Part shown: one piece after another, positions 1-8,539 of the stretch
How the letters are laid out: each line of letters starts with the position of its first letter
Position numbering within the stretch: the first letter of the stretch is position 1
DNA from: JAAFIP01 sp963775085
Lineage (GTDB): Bacteria > Pseudomonadota > Gammaproteobacteria > Burkholderiales > Burkholderiaceae_C
Direction of reading: 5' to 3'
NCBI GenBank assembly: GCA_963775085.1
Contig: CAVZHO010000011.1
Span: 186,001-250,000 of the forward strand
Length of the DNA stretch: 64,000 nt
Notes under the pieces: generated by a model
What the model saw: the letters and a program-made list of their open reading frames with translations, nothing else
Told to the model about the DNA's origin: nothing
Databases searched by the model: none
Position numbers and translations under genes: made by a program

Positions 1-122
1 GGCGTGCACGCAGACCCTTGATTTCCCCGCTAAACTCCCCATCTCTGCGTGACGCACATTGCGCCTTGCCAAGCCGTGTAAGTGCGCGCAAACTCTCTGA
101 AATTTACCTGTCAAGGCTCGCT

Positions 123-1250
123 ATGTCCCTCATCCCCGCCACCATTCTTACCGGCTTCTTAGGCTCGGGCAAAACCACCTTGCTCAAGCGCGTGCTGTCG
201 GAGGCCCATGGGCAGAAGATTGCCGTGATTGAAAACGAGTTTGGCGAGGAGAATATTGACAACGAAATCCTGGTGGCCGATACCAACGAGCAGATCATCC
301 AGATGAGCAACGGCTGCGTGTGCTGCACCATCCGCGAAGACCTGCGCACCACCCTGATTGACCTGGCCGAGAAAAAGCGCAAGGGCGAGCTGAACTTTGA
401 CCGCGTGGTGATTGAGACCACTGGCATTGCCGACCCTGGCCCGGTGGCACAGACCTTTTTTATGGACGAACAGATTGCCGAACAGTACCTACTGGACTCG
501 GTACTGACCCTGGTGGATGCCAAGCACGCGGCCCAGCAGCTCAATGACCGGCAAGAGGCGCGCCGCCAGGTGGGCTTTGCGGACCAAATCTTTATCAGCA
601 AGACCGACCTGGTGGGCAAGGACGAGGTGGATGCGCTGATCCACCGCCTTAAGCACATGAACCCGCGCGCGCCCATGCAGGCGGTGCATTTTGGCGAGGT
701 GCCGATCAAGGATGTGTTTGATCTGCGTGGCTTTAATTTGAACGCCAAGCTGGATATTGACCCGGATTTCTTGAAAGAAGACGACCACCACGATCATGAC
801 CATGCCCATGGCGAGCACTGTGACCACCCCTCCCACGCCCACGAGGCCCATGCCCATGGCCATGACGACCACGCGCACGGTGAGCATTGTGACCACCCGT
901 CGCACGCCCACGACAAGCCGGGCGCAGGCCAAGGCCACCACCATCACCATGACGACGACGTGAAAAGCTTCGTTTTCCGCTCCGACAAGGCCTTTGATGC
1001 CGCCAAGCTGGAAGACTTTTTGGGTGCCATCGTCAACATCTACGGCCCGCGCATGCTGCGCTACAAGGGCGTCTTAAACATGCAGGGCACCGAGCGCAAG
1101 GTGATTTTCCAGGGCGTGCACCAACTCATGGGCTCGGATTTGGGCCCGGTGTGGCCGGAAGGCGAAAAACGCGTGAACAAAATGGTATTTATTGGCATTG
1201 ATTTGCCTAAAGACATCTTGCTGCAAGGTTTGGAGCAATGTTTGGTGTAA
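123..1250 (+). CDS. CobW/COG0523-family GTP-dependent metallochaperone
   Basis: G3E-family P-loop GTPase of 375 residues. Walker A GFLGSGKTT lies at residues 11-19 and the metal-binding CxCC motif (GCVCC) at about 64-68, both hallmarks of COG0523 proteins that insert or ferry zinc or cobalt. Between the GTPase half and the C-terminal CobW_C domain sits a His/Asp/Cys-rich loop (nucleotides about 780-960). In it the block DHAHGEHCDHPSHAH occurs twice, which would act as a metal-buffering segment. An in-frame start exists at base 18, but homology begins at the ATG at 123 (MSLIPATILTGFLG), so I use that. The next gene is a DksA homologue with a degenerate zinc finger, a pairing seen in zinc-homeostasis loci. 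The metal served is inferred, not shown. Confidence 0.9.
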   Translation: MSLIPATILTGFLGSGKTTLLKRVLSEAHGQKIAVIENEFGEENIDNEILVADTNEQIIQMSNGCVCCTIREDLRTTLIDLAEKKRKGELNFDRVVIETTGIADPGPVAQTFFMDEQIAEQYLLDSVLTLVDAKHAAQQLNDRQEARRQVGFADQIFISKTDLVGKDEVDALIHRLKHMNPRAPMQAVHFGEVPIKDVFDLRGFNLNAKLDIDPDFLKEDDHHDHDHAHGEHCDHPSHAHEAHAHGHDDHAHGEHCDHPSHAHDKPGAGQGHHHHHDDDVKSFVFRSDKAFDAAKLEDFLGAIVNIYGPRMLRYKGVLNMQGTERKVIFQGVHQLMGSDLGPVWPEGEKRVNKMVFIGIDLPKDILLQGLEQCLV

Positions 1251-1448
1251 AACTACCCTTGCGAAAACGCAGATCGTGCCATGAAAGGTTTAATTTTCAG
1301 TTTTGTGGGACTTTGGCTGCGTAAGTCGCTACAATCCGCCGCCGACCACCAATCGGCGAGGCCGCCCTTACCGGGCATAACTCTAGACAAACCACAGAGA
1401 GGGCGCAGTGCACACGGGTGCGCTACCGGGTCTGTGAGGAGATAAGAA

Positions 1449-2627
1449 GTGAAAGCCCCAGTGAAGAAGTCCATCCCAGTGAAAAAAACACTTGCCAAAA
1501 CCAAGGCGAAGCCGCAACCCGTGAAAAAGGCGGCGGCCAAGCCTGCGCCTAAAGCTGCCGTCAAACCTGTGGTCAAAAAGACGGTTGTTAAAAAAGCAGT
1601 GGTTAAAACATCCGTCACAAGGACGAAAAAACCTGTGGCCAAACCTCCCGCCAAAACCAGTAAAGCGCCTGCCACCCCGGTGAAGTCGAAGGCTAAACCG
1701 GCGGTAAAGGCAGCTCCATCGAAACCGACGAAAACCGTCAAAGCAGTGAGCAAGGCTAGCGCCAAATCCGTGATCAAACAACCTACCAAGCCCGCAACAT
1801 CCGCAGTAAGCAAGGCTAAACCAGCCGCCAAAGCGTCAACCCAAGTCAAAGCGCCCATCAATGCAGTAGCTGGAAAAGGCAAATCTACAGGGGTTGCAGC
1901 CAAAACGACGCAACCCAAACCGGCTGCCAAATTAGCCACCAAACCAGTGGTCAAACCTGCCGCCGTGTCGGCTACCAAAGTGGTCCCCAATGTGGTGGTC
2001 AAGCCAGGGGCGGTCATCACGCCGCCGGGTGCCAAAACGGGTCGAACTTCGAAATCGGGCTTTATCAGCCCTTCCAATATTGCCCCTAAGGCGATGGAAG
2101 TGTCTACAGCTGCCAAGACCAATTTCACCATGTCGGCACCCGTGCTCGCCCCGCCGCTACAGCTGGTAATCCAAAAAGATGCCAAACTGGCCAACAACTG
2201 GAAAAAGAAAACCGCCGCACAGCTCACCGATGCCGAAGCCATCGCCATGCCCGACTCGGAATACATGAACCCCTTGCAAATGGCGTTTTTCCGGCTCAAG
2301 TTGGTGCAGCTCAAAAAAGATATCTTGAGCAATGCAGGTGAGACCACCGAGCATTTGCGTGAAGATACCTCGGTGGTGCCCGACCCCGCCGACCGCGCCA
2401 CGATTGAAGAAGAGCACGCTCTGGAGTTGCGCACCCGTGACCGGGAGCGCAAGCTGCTGAAAAAAATCGAGCAGTCGATTGCCCGCATTGATGCCGAAGA
2501 CTATGGTTACTGCGACGAAACAGGGGAAGCTATTGGCGTGTCCCGTTTGATAGCGCGCCCGACGGCCAATTTGTCCATCGAGGCCCAGCAGCGACGTGAG
2601 CTGAAACAAAAAATGTTTGGCGATTAG
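1449..2627 (+). CDS. DksA/TraR-family transcription factor with long Lys/Ala/Pro-rich N-terminal extension
   Basis: 392-residue protein with GTG start preceded by GAGGAGATAAGAA. Residues 1 to about 200 are low complexity, rich in Lys, Ala, Pro, Thr and Val, resembling histone-H1-like or nucleoid-associated tails. The C-terminal ~150 residues are DksA-like: a coiled coil with PDPADRATIEEEHALELRTR, then the finger region DYGYCDETGEAIGVSRLIAR and the end QRRELKQKMFGD. Canonical DksA has four Cys; here only one remains (C-D-E-T, then S-I-E-A in place of the second pair), so zinc coordination of the usual kind is impossible. DksA proteins bind the RNA polymerase secondary channel and act with ppGpp; that role is inferred. 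The N-terminal tail suggests additional DNA or RNA binding. It may be the main DksA of this organism or a paralogue. Confidence 0.85.
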   Translation: MKAPVKKSIPVKKTLAKTKAKPQPVKKAAAKPAPKAAVKPVVKKTVVKKAVVKTSVTRTKKPVAKPPAKTSKAPATPVKSKAKPAVKAAPSKPTKTVKAVSKASAKSVIKQPTKPATSAVSKAKPAAKASTQVKAPINAVAGKGKSTGVAAKTTQPKPAAKLATKPVVKPAAVSATKVVPNVVVKPGAVITPPGAKTGRTSKSGFISPSNIAPKAMEVSTAAKTNFTMSAPVLAPPLQLVIQKDAKLANNWKKKTAAQLTDAEAIAMPDSEYMNPLQMAFFRLKLVQLKKDILSNAGETTEHLREDTSVVPDPADRATIEEEHALELRTRDRERKLLKKIEQSIARIDAEDYGYCDETGEAIGVSRLIARPTANLSIEAQQRRELKQKMFGD

Positions 2628-2670
2628 CTCCAGCCGTTAAACTACGCATCTCAGCATACCAACCCGCGCC

Positions 2671-4500
2671 ATGGCTAAAGACGAAACCACTCCCGGAGGA
2701 ATATTTTCCAAAGTGGCCAGGTTCGTGCGCAATCCGGCTACCAACTGGTCCGATCTGGATGAAAAAAGCTCGGATAAGGATGCCGCTTACAGCAAACAGG
2801 CACTCAAGGAGATGATTGAGCGCAAACGGCGCAACGACTTCGTGCGCAAGCGTGAATTTGACATGCTGCGCAAAATGCGCCACCGCGAGGCCATGGGTGG
2901 AGTGGCTTTGCCCGGCGATACCGGTCGCCCCTCGTTCTTCCAAAGCTCCATGCCCTCCAAGCCCGATGAGCGGGCTGTCACCCTGAAAAAAATTGACGAA
3001 ATTGAAGCCCAAATGTCCATGCAATGGTGGAAAACCAAGCATGGGGCGGGTCCATCAGCAGCGACATCGAGTTTTTCAAGTTCAGATTTGGCCCAGAGCG
3101 AACGCTCCGAGGATTCAAGCACCGCCACCCCCAAAGCCGCCGCAGTGAACCCCATGGCCTACGCACCCACGGCGGCCGATGATTTGACCAACGCTTTGGC
3201 GATGGCCAGAGCCACCGCAACCCGTACGGTGGCTGCTATGGGGGCAGCCCCTCTTGCCCCGGCGTCTGTCGCTGCGCCCGCGCCCATAGCGGCTGCTCAA
3301 GCGGCAGCGGTTCCTGAGGCTGCGCCGCCTGCGGGCGCGTTGAGCACCCAGTTTACATCCTCCAAGATGTTTGCTGTGGATGTGGATGAAGTCCAGCATG
3401 ACCCTGAACTGGAGGAGGCGGCTATCCGCTTTGCCAACGGCGATGATGCCGGAGCCGAAGCAGGCTTGCTTGAGGCTTTGGGCCCAAGCGGGGGGCGCCA
3501 TCGACACGAAGAGACCTGGTTTACTGCCTTCGATCTTTACCGCGCCACGGGTAAGCAGGATCGCTTTGAAAGCCTGGCCATTGACTATGCCGGTAGATTC
3601 AACCGTTCTGCGCCGATGTGGTTTTCCATGCCTGAAATCGTAGGAAAACTGGCCCAGGCTAACCCTGCCTTACTGGCGCAGTCCGGTAATAAATCGGACT
3701 GGCGCTCGCCAGCCAGTTTTGGCATCCAAACGCTGGCAGCGCTGAATGCCGCGCTGGCTAAAGCGCCGATGCCCTGGACGCTGGATTGGTCCATACTCAA
3801 AAGCATAGATGCCAATGCGCTGGCACCTTTAAGTAAGCTGTTTGCCGGATGGTCTGGACAGCCCGTACAACTGCGCTTCAAAGGTTCAGACAATCTGGAG
3901 CAACTGCTGCGCAACGCAACCCCCTCCGGCGCGCGTGATGTCAGCCAGGATTACTGGAACTTGCGTCTGGAGCATCTGCGCATCAGCCACCGCCCGGATG
4001 AGTTTGAGTTGGCAGCTTTGGATTTTTGCGTCACGTACGAAGTCTCGCCACCGTCATGGGAGAGTGCCCGCTGCGAATACAAAACCATCAATGCAGAGGG
4101 CGTTTCCGGCATCGGCCAAACCATCATTGGCGAGGCCGTGCACGACTCCATTTTATCGGGCTTAAGTGGCTACGGGGATAGTAAGCCAGATGGTGCAGCC
4201 ACCTCGACCCCGCACAAACAGCTCTCGTCGGTGGAGCTGTCGGGCCAGATCCAGGGTGATCCAGTGGCTATGCTGGAGAAGCTGGAAGCCCGCTTGATCG
4301 GTGCCGATGTCTTGGTGATTTCATGCGCCAAACTCATCCGGGTAGATTTTTCTGCGGCTGGCACATTGCTCAACTGGGTGTCGGCGCGTCAGAGCGAAGG
4401 CCGTATGGTCAACTTCACCGAAGTGCACCGACTGGTAGCGGCGTTTTTCCATGTGATCGGCATCAGCGAGCACGCCAAGGTGATCACCCGCGCCGATTAG
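2671..4500 (+). CDS. STAS-domain protein with helical-repeat middle region
   Basis: 609 residues. The N-terminal ~110 residues are charged (FSKVARFVRNPATNWSDLDE, RKRRNDFVRKREFDMLRKMR). They are followed by an Ala/Pro/Ser-rich linker, a TPR/FimV-like helical section around residues 230-330 (EETWFTAFDLYRATGKQDRF then FNRSAPMWF), and a C-terminal STAS domain from about residue 515 (VELSGQIQGD, LVISCAKLIRVDFSAAGTLL). STAS domains occur in anti-anti-sigma factors; the position usually occupied by the phosphorylatable Ser is S-A-A here (DFSAAGTLLNW). No transmembrane helix is obvious. It sits between the DksA-like gene and hslV. Function is unknown. The ATG at 2671 is the first good start. Confidence 0.75.
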   Translation: MAKDETTPGGIFSKVARFVRNPATNWSDLDEKSSDKDAAYSKQALKEMIERKRRNDFVRKREFDMLRKMRHREAMGGVALPGDTGRPSFFQSSMPSKPDERAVTLKKIDEIEAQMSMQWWKTKHGAGPSAATSSFSSSDLAQSERSEDSSTATPKAAAVNPMAYAPTAADDLTNALAMARATATRTVAAMGAAPLAPASVAAPAPIAAAQAAAVPEAAPPAGALSTQFTSSKMFAVDVDEVQHDPELEEAAIRFANGDDAGAEAGLLEALGPSGGRHRHEETWFTAFDLYRATGKQDRFESLAIDYAGRFNRSAPMWFSMPEIVGKLAQANPALLAQSGNKSDWRSPASFGIQTLAALNAALAKAPMPWTLDWSILKSIDANALAPLSKLFAGWSGQPVQLRFKGSDNLEQLLRNATPSGARDVSQDYWNLRLEHLRISHRPDEFELAALDFCVTYEVSPPSWESARCEYKTINAEGVSGIGQTIIGEAVHDSILSGLSGYGDSKPDGAATSTPHKQLSSVELSGQIQGDPVAMLEKLEARLIGADVLVISCAKLIRVDFSAAGTLLNWVSARQSEGRMVNFTEVHRLVAAFFHVIGISEHAKVITRAD

Positions 4501-4561
4501 CGCTATCCCACGGCGTTTGCGTGCTGGTGGACGGGGCTGTTTTACATCACAGGTATTCTCT

Positions 4562-5107
4562 ATGGAACAATTTCACGGTACCACCATCATCAGCGTGCGC
4601 CGCAAGACGGCCAGTGGCTGGCAGGTGGCCATTGGTGGCGATGGCCAGGTCACGCTGGGCAATATTGTCGTCAAGGGTACGGCGCGCAAGGTGCGCAAGC
4701 TGCACCATGGCAAGGTGCTGGCGGGATTTGCCGGGGCGACGGCCGATGCCTTTACCCTGTTCGAACGCTTTGAAGCCAAGCTGGAAAAGCACCAGGGCCA
4801 TCTGCTGCGTTCGGCCATCGAGCTGACCAAAGACTGGCGCACCGACCGCGTGCTGCGTCGCCTGGAGGCCATGCTGGCCGTGGCCGATGCCGAGGCCTCG
4901 CTCATCATTACCGGCAGCGGCGATGTTCTGGAGCCGGAGCACGGTATTGTGTCGATTGGCTCGGGCGGTGCCTACGCACAGGCCGCTGCCAAGGCCCTGC
5001 TGGACCATACCGAACTATCGGCTCGCGAGATCGTGAAGAAATCGTTAGAAATCGCTGGTGAACTGTGCATCTACACCAATATGAGCCACACGATTGAAGA
5101 ATTGTGA
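4562..5107 (+). CDS. hslV: HslV, ATP-dependent protease peptidase subunit
   Basis: 181-residue threonine protease of the HslVU (ClpQY) proteasome-like complex in the cytoplasm. It starts MEQFHGTTIISVRR. The nucleophile is expected to be the first Thr after G6, so this protein carries a six-residue propeptide, common in betaproteobacterial HslV, rather than only the initiator Met as in E. coli. The motif SIGSGGAYAQAAAKAL is typical of the family. An upstream in-frame start at 4517 would add 15 non-homologous residues, and ATG 4562 is preferred. It is followed after 10 bp by hslU, so the two are co-transcribed. Confidence 0.97.
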   Translation: MEQFHGTTIISVRRKTASGWQVAIGGDGQVTLGNIVVKGTARKVRKLHHGKVLAGFAGATADAFTLFERFEAKLEKHQGHLLRSAIELTKDWRTDRVLRRLEAMLAVADAEASLIITGSGDVLEPEHGIVSIGSGGAYAQAAAKALLDHTELSAREIVKKSLEIAGELCIYTNMSHTIEEL

Positions 5108-5117
5108 AGCGTACCCT

Positions 5118-6458
5118 ATGTCCTCCATGACCCCCCAGGAAATCGTCTTCGAGCTAGACCACCATATCGTTGGCCAGCGCGCCGCCAAACGCGCGGTGGC
5201 CATTGCGCTGCGCAACCGCTGGCGCCGCTCGCAGGTGGACGCAGCCTTGCGCTCCGAAATCACGCCCAAAAATATTTTGATGATTGGCCCCACGGGTGTA
5301 GGCAAAACCGAGATCGCCCGCCGCCTGGCCAAGCTGGCCGATGCGCCATTTATCAAAGTCGAGGCCACCAAATTTACCGAAGTGGGCTATGTCGGCAAAG
5401 ACGTGGACAGCATCATCCGCGACCTGGCCGATGTGGCGATCAAGCAAACCCGCGAGGCAGAAATGCGCAAGATGCGCGCGCGTGCCGAGGACGCGGCAGA
5501 AGATCGGGTACTGGATATTTTGATTCCCATGCCGCGCAGCGAAGTAGGCTTTGGCAGAGGCAGTGTGGTGGAGACACCCGATAGCGCCGCGCGCCAGAAT
5601 TTCCGCAAGAAGCTGCGCGAAGGCAGCTTGAACCACAAAGAGATTGAGCTGGAGGTAGAGCAAGCCCGCCCGCAGCTCGAAGTAATGGGTCCGGCGGGCA
5701 TGGAAGAGATGGCCGAGCAACTGCGCGGTGTGTTCAGCCAAATGGGCAGCAGCAAAAAGAAGCTGCGTAAACTCAAAATCGCCGAAGCACTCAAAGTGCT
5801 GATCGATGAAGAGGCCGCCAAACTGGTCAACGAAGACGACATTAAAACGCAGGCGCTGCACAGCCTGGAGCAAAACGGCATTGTGTTTATCGACGAGATT
5901 GACAAAGTCACCTCGCGCCACGAGAGCAGCGGTGCCGAGGTCTCGCGCCAGGGCGTGCAGCGTGATCTGCTGCCCCTGGTGGAGGGTACGACCGTCTCCA
6001 CCAAATATGGCCCGGTGAAAACCGACCATATTTTGTTCATCGCCAGTGGCGCATTTCACCTGAGCAAACCCAGCGATTTGATCCCCGAACTGCAAGGGCG
6101 CTTTCCCATCCGCGTGGAATTGCAGTCGCTCTCGGTGCAGGATTTTGAAGCTATTCTGACCAGCACCCATGCATCACTCACCAAGCAGTACCAAGCGCTG
6201 CTTGCTACTGAAAATGTAACGATCGATTTTCAAACCAGTGGCATCACACGGCTGGCACGCATCGCCTACGATGTGAATGAGAAGACCGAAAACATCGGCG
6301 CGCGCCGCCTGTCCACGGTGATGGAACGCCTCTTGGATGAGGTGAGCTTTGATGCCGTCAAACTGGCCGGGCAGACCATCATCATTGATGCAGCCTATGT
6401 GGATGGCCGTTTGGGTGAGCTGAGCCAGGATGAAGACCTGTCGCGTTATATTTTGTAA
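5118..6458 (+). CDS. hslU: HslU, ATPase subunit of HslVU protease
   Basis: 446-residue AAA+ unfoldase. The N-terminal MTPQEIVFELDHHIVGQ is followed by Walker A GPTGVGKTE (residues 57-65). An I-domain runs from about residue 110 to 240, then Walker B GIVFIDEIDK (about 253-262) and the sensor region ENIGARRLSTVMERLLDE. The C-terminus DLSRYIL is the conserved tail that docks into HslV. The start was set at ATG 5118 (MSSMTPQEI); an extension to 5094 would run into the hslV stop. Together with HslV it degrades regulatory and misfolded proteins. Confidence 0.97.
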   Translation: MSSMTPQEIVFELDHHIVGQRAAKRAVAIALRNRWRRSQVDAALRSEITPKNILMIGPTGVGKTEIARRLAKLADAPFIKVEATKFTEVGYVGKDVDSIIRDLADVAIKQTREAEMRKMRARAEDAAEDRVLDILIPMPRSEVGFGRGSVVETPDSAARQNFRKKLREGSLNHKEIELEVEQARPQLEVMGPAGMEEMAEQLRGVFSQMGSSKKKLRKLKIAEALKVLIDEEAAKLVNEDDIKTQALHSLEQNGIVFIDEIDKVTSRHESSGAEVSRQGVQRDLLPLVEGTTVSTKYGPVKTDHILFIASGAFHLSKPSDLIPELQGRFPIRVELQSLSVQDFEAILTSTHASLTKQYQALLATENVTIDFQTSGITRLARIAYDVNEKTENIGARRLSTVMERLLDEVSFDAVKLAGQTIIIDAAYVDGRLGELSQDEDLSRYIL

Positions 6459-6465
6459 TAAAATA

Positions 6466-6516
6466 GGGCCGTAGTCCTTGTCGCTAGGGCGTGAGTAGCT
6501 ACTAAATATATAGCAG
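6466..6516 (-). repeat. Family A two-hairpin repeat, copy 1 (downstream of hslU)
   Basis: Read on the minus strand it has GCTA-N9-TAGC, linker TACTCACG, then GCCCTAG...CTACGGCC. It is one of about 17 copies in the window and lies 8 bp after the hslU stop. Confidence 0.8.
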
Positions 6517-6789
6517 TTGTTTTGCGTATTGCAGGAGTTGTTAAAATTCGCTATCATGCCCACATGCATATGTGCATCGGTGACGTAAAGCTGGGACCGC
6601 TGAGTTGCTTTGACAATACAGTACGTGGCTGCGATAGCCACGCAACACGCCCGAGAGAGCAACATCTCTCATAAATCACTTTTAGATCAACCTCTAAGTG
6701 CTTGCTTTATAAAGATATTTTTTCCAAGAACTGTGTGCAACACCAGTTCTAAGTCCTTGATTTCATTGAACTTTTTTACAGTTTCCGCC

Positions 6790-6817
6790 TTGTAAGCGCA
6801 GGGATTCCTGCTACAGT
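6790..6817 (+). promoter_or_regulatory. Candidate sigma70 promoter of the dcw cluster
   Basis: TTGTAA (6790-6795), 16 bp, then TACAGT (6812-6817). The -10 element touches the first MraZ-type box, as expected for autorepression. This is a motif match only. Confidence 0.4.
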
Positions 6818-6840
6818 GGTAATTAGTGCAAAAAAGTGGA
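6815..6840 (+). promoter_or_regulatory. MraZ-binding box array
   Basis: Three direct repeats AGTGGT, AGTGCA and AGTGGA begin at 6815, 6825 and 6835, exactly 10 bp apart and ending 37 bp before the mraZ ATG. MraZ is known to autoregulate dcw clusters by binding GTGG/TGGG-type direct repeats with 10-bp periodicity, so this is a probable operator. Confidence 0.75.
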
Positions 6841-6877
6841 TATTTTTATCTTCTTTCTGTATTTTTATCAAAAAACC

Positions 6878-7306
6878 ATGTTCCAAGGCCCATCCGCTCT
6901 CTCACTTGATGCCAAAGGCAGGCTCGCAGTGCCCACACGGCACCGCGAGGTGCTTGGTGCGACTGCGGCTGGCCTACTCACCATCACCCGCCACCCCGAT
7001 GGTTGTTTGATGATATTTCCGCGTCCCGAGTGGGAGAAGTTTCGTGAGCGCATCGCCCAGGTGCCGATGTCAGCGCAGTGGTTTAAGCGCGTTTTTTTAG
7101 GCAACGCGATGGATGTAGAAATGGACGGTACCGGGCGCATCCTGATCGCACCCGAACTGCGCGCTGCGGCCAATATCAGTAAGGACACTTTGATGCTCGG
7201 CATGGGCAACTACTTTGAGCTGTGGGACAAGGCGACCTACGATGCCAAAGAGGCCCAAGCCATGGACAAAGAAGTGCCCGAACAATTCCAGGACTTCTCC
7301 TTCTGA
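6878..7306 (+). CDS. mraZ: MraZ, dcw-cluster transcriptional regulator
   Basis: 142 residues, beginning MFQGPSALSLDAKGRLAVPT. There are two AbrB-like SpoVT/MraZ half-domains, each with the D-x-K/G-R motif (LDAKGRLAVPTRHR near the start; MDGTGRILIAPELR around 85-98). MraZ oligomers bind repeated TGG-containing boxes upstream of their own gene, and a matching array is present at 6815-6840. ATG 6878 is chosen over 6836, which would add a hydrophobic non-family leader and overlap the boxes. It is the first gene of the dcw operon, 10 bp before rsmH. Confidence 0.95.
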   Translation: MFQGPSALSLDAKGRLAVPTRHREVLGATAAGLLTITRHPDGCLMIFPRPEWEKFRERIAQVPMSAQWFKRVFLGNAMDVEMDGTGRILIAPELRAAANISKDTLMLGMGNYFELWDKATYDAKEAQAMDKEVPEQFQDFSF

Positions 7307-7316
7307 CAGGTACCCG

Positions 7317-8243
7317 GTGAACACAGCATGGCAACACACCACTGTCCTGTTGAATGAAGCGGTCGATGCACTGCTGACGACAACAGACGGTCACTACATC
7401 GATGCCACCTTTGGCCGGGGTGGGCATGCACGCCTGATTCTCGCCCGGCTGGGTGCGCAGGGTCGCCTCACGGCCTTCGACAAAGACCTGGAGGCCTTGA
7501 ACGAGGCGCACACCATTACCGACCCGCGTTTTGCCATCCGCCACCAGGGCTTCTCGGCCATCAGCGAATTGCCTCACGCCAGCGCGCAGGGCGTGCTGAT
7601 GGATCTGGGCATCAGCAGCCCGCAGATCGACAACCCGGCGCGCGGTTTCTCGTTTCGCGGCGACGGCCCGCTGGATATGCGCATGGACACCACGCGCGGT
7701 CAGAGCGTGGCGCAGTGGCTGGAAACAGCGGACGAGTCGCACATCAAGGAGGTGGTGCGTGACTACGGCGAAGAGCGCTTTGCGGGCGCCATTGCCAAGG
7801 CGATTGTTGCGCGCCGGCAGGAACGGGGCCCGATTCTCACCACCCTCGAGCTGGCCACCCTCGTGGCGGGCGCGGTCAAAACCCGAGAGCCGGGCCAGAA
7901 CCCTGCCACGCGCACATTTCAGGCTTTTCGGATTTTCATCAATGCCGAGCTTGAAGAGCTCCAGCGCGCGCTAGAGGCCAGCCTGGATGTACTTGCACCC
8001 GGAGGCCACTTGGTCGTGATCAGCTTTCACAGCCTGGAAGACCGCATCGTCAAGCAGTTTATCGCCCAGCACGCGCGCGAGGTGGTCGACCGCGCCGCGC
8101 CCGACTGGATGCTGCGCAAAGCCCCGGCCATGAAACTCAAGGCACTGGGACGCACCAAGACCGGCGAGGCCGAGGCCAAAGCCAATCCGCGCTCGCGCAG
8201 TGCGGTGATGCGGGTGGCGCAGCGGTTGGCGGTGCCAGCATGA
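7317..8243 (+). CDS. rsmH: RsmH, 16S rRNA m4C1402 methyltransferase
   Basis: 308-residue SAM-dependent methyltransferase (MraW family) that N4-methylates C1402 of 16S rRNA. Motifs: HTTVLLNEAVDAL at the start, DATFGRGGHARLIL (SAM loop), MDLGISSPQID, GFSFRGDGPLDMRMD, FQAFRIFINAELEEL and ISFHSLEDRIVKQF. The GTG at 7317 (V-N-T-A-W-Q-H) gives the family N-terminus; frames extending upstream into mraZ are not homologous. The stop overlaps ftsL. Confidence 0.95.
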   Translation: MNTAWQHTTVLLNEAVDALLTTTDGHYIDATFGRGGHARLILARLGAQGRLTAFDKDLEALNEAHTITDPRFAIRHQGFSAISELPHASAQGVLMDLGISSPQIDNPARGFSFRGDGPLDMRMDTTRGQSVAQWLETADESHIKEVVRDYGEERFAGAIAKAIVARRQERGPILTTLELATLVAGAVKTREPGQNPATRTFQAFRIFINAELEELQRALEASLDVLAPGGHLVVISFHSLEDRIVKQFIAQHAREVVDRAAPDWMLRKAPAMKLKALGRTKTGEAEAKANPRSRSAVMRVAQRLAVPA

Positions 8244-8539
8244 CCAGGTTGAATATCGTGTTATTGATCGCCGTCATCGCCAGCGCGCTGTACCTTGTAC
8301 GCACGCAGTACGAGTCACGTCGCCTGTTTGTCGAGGTAGAAAAGGCGCAAAGCCTGGCACGCAAGCTGGAGCTGGAACACGAACGCCTGGAGGTTGAAAA
8401 ACGCGCCCAGGCTACGCCACTGCGAGTGGAAAAACTGGCCAAAACCGAACTGGGCATGCGCACCGCCACACCTGCGGTGACGCAGTATGTGCGCTCCCCC
8501 ATGTCAAATGGCGCGGCAAGCGCAGTAGGCCGCCCATGA
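8240..8539 (+). CDS. ftsL: FtsL, cell division protein
   Basis: 99-residue bitopic protein: a short cytoplasmic N-terminus, a membrane helix at about residues 4-21 (LNIVLLIAVIASALYLVRT), then a periplasmic leucine-zipper-like coiled coil (EKAQSLARKLELEHERLEVEK). It forms the FtsQLB subcomplex that activates FtsWI. Identity rests on size, topology and position between rsmH and ftsI. It overlaps both neighbours by 4 bp. Confidence 0.9.
   Translation: MTRLNIVLLIAVIASALYLVRTQYESRRLFVEVEKAQSLARKLELEHERLEVEKRAQATPLRVEKLAKTELGMRTATPAVTQYVRSPMSNGAASAVGRP

Larger units (their letters stand above)
6459..6877. other. 419-bp intergenic region between hslU and mraZ
   Basis: Contains a family A repeat (6466-6516), a perfect 7-bp hairpin CGTGGCT-GCGAT-AGCCACG (6624-6642), an AT-rich stretch (6660-6800), a possible sigma70 promoter and the three MraZ-type boxes. 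Short open frames here have no coding features. Confidence 0.6.

Noticed and set aside
5154..6170. 338-codon open frame antisense to hslU
   Set aside because: Lies entirely over a gene with full HslU motifs; GC-rich codon bias opens such antisense frames. No recognisable domain.
6190..6230. Possible family A copy in hslU (TTGCTACTGAAAATGTAACG)
   Set aside because: Only the first few bases match; linker and second hairpin are absent and the protein sequence fits ordinary HslU.
6174..6665. 163-codon minus frame covering the hslU end and intergenic region
   Set aside because: Spans the hslU 3' end and a repeat; no homology signals.
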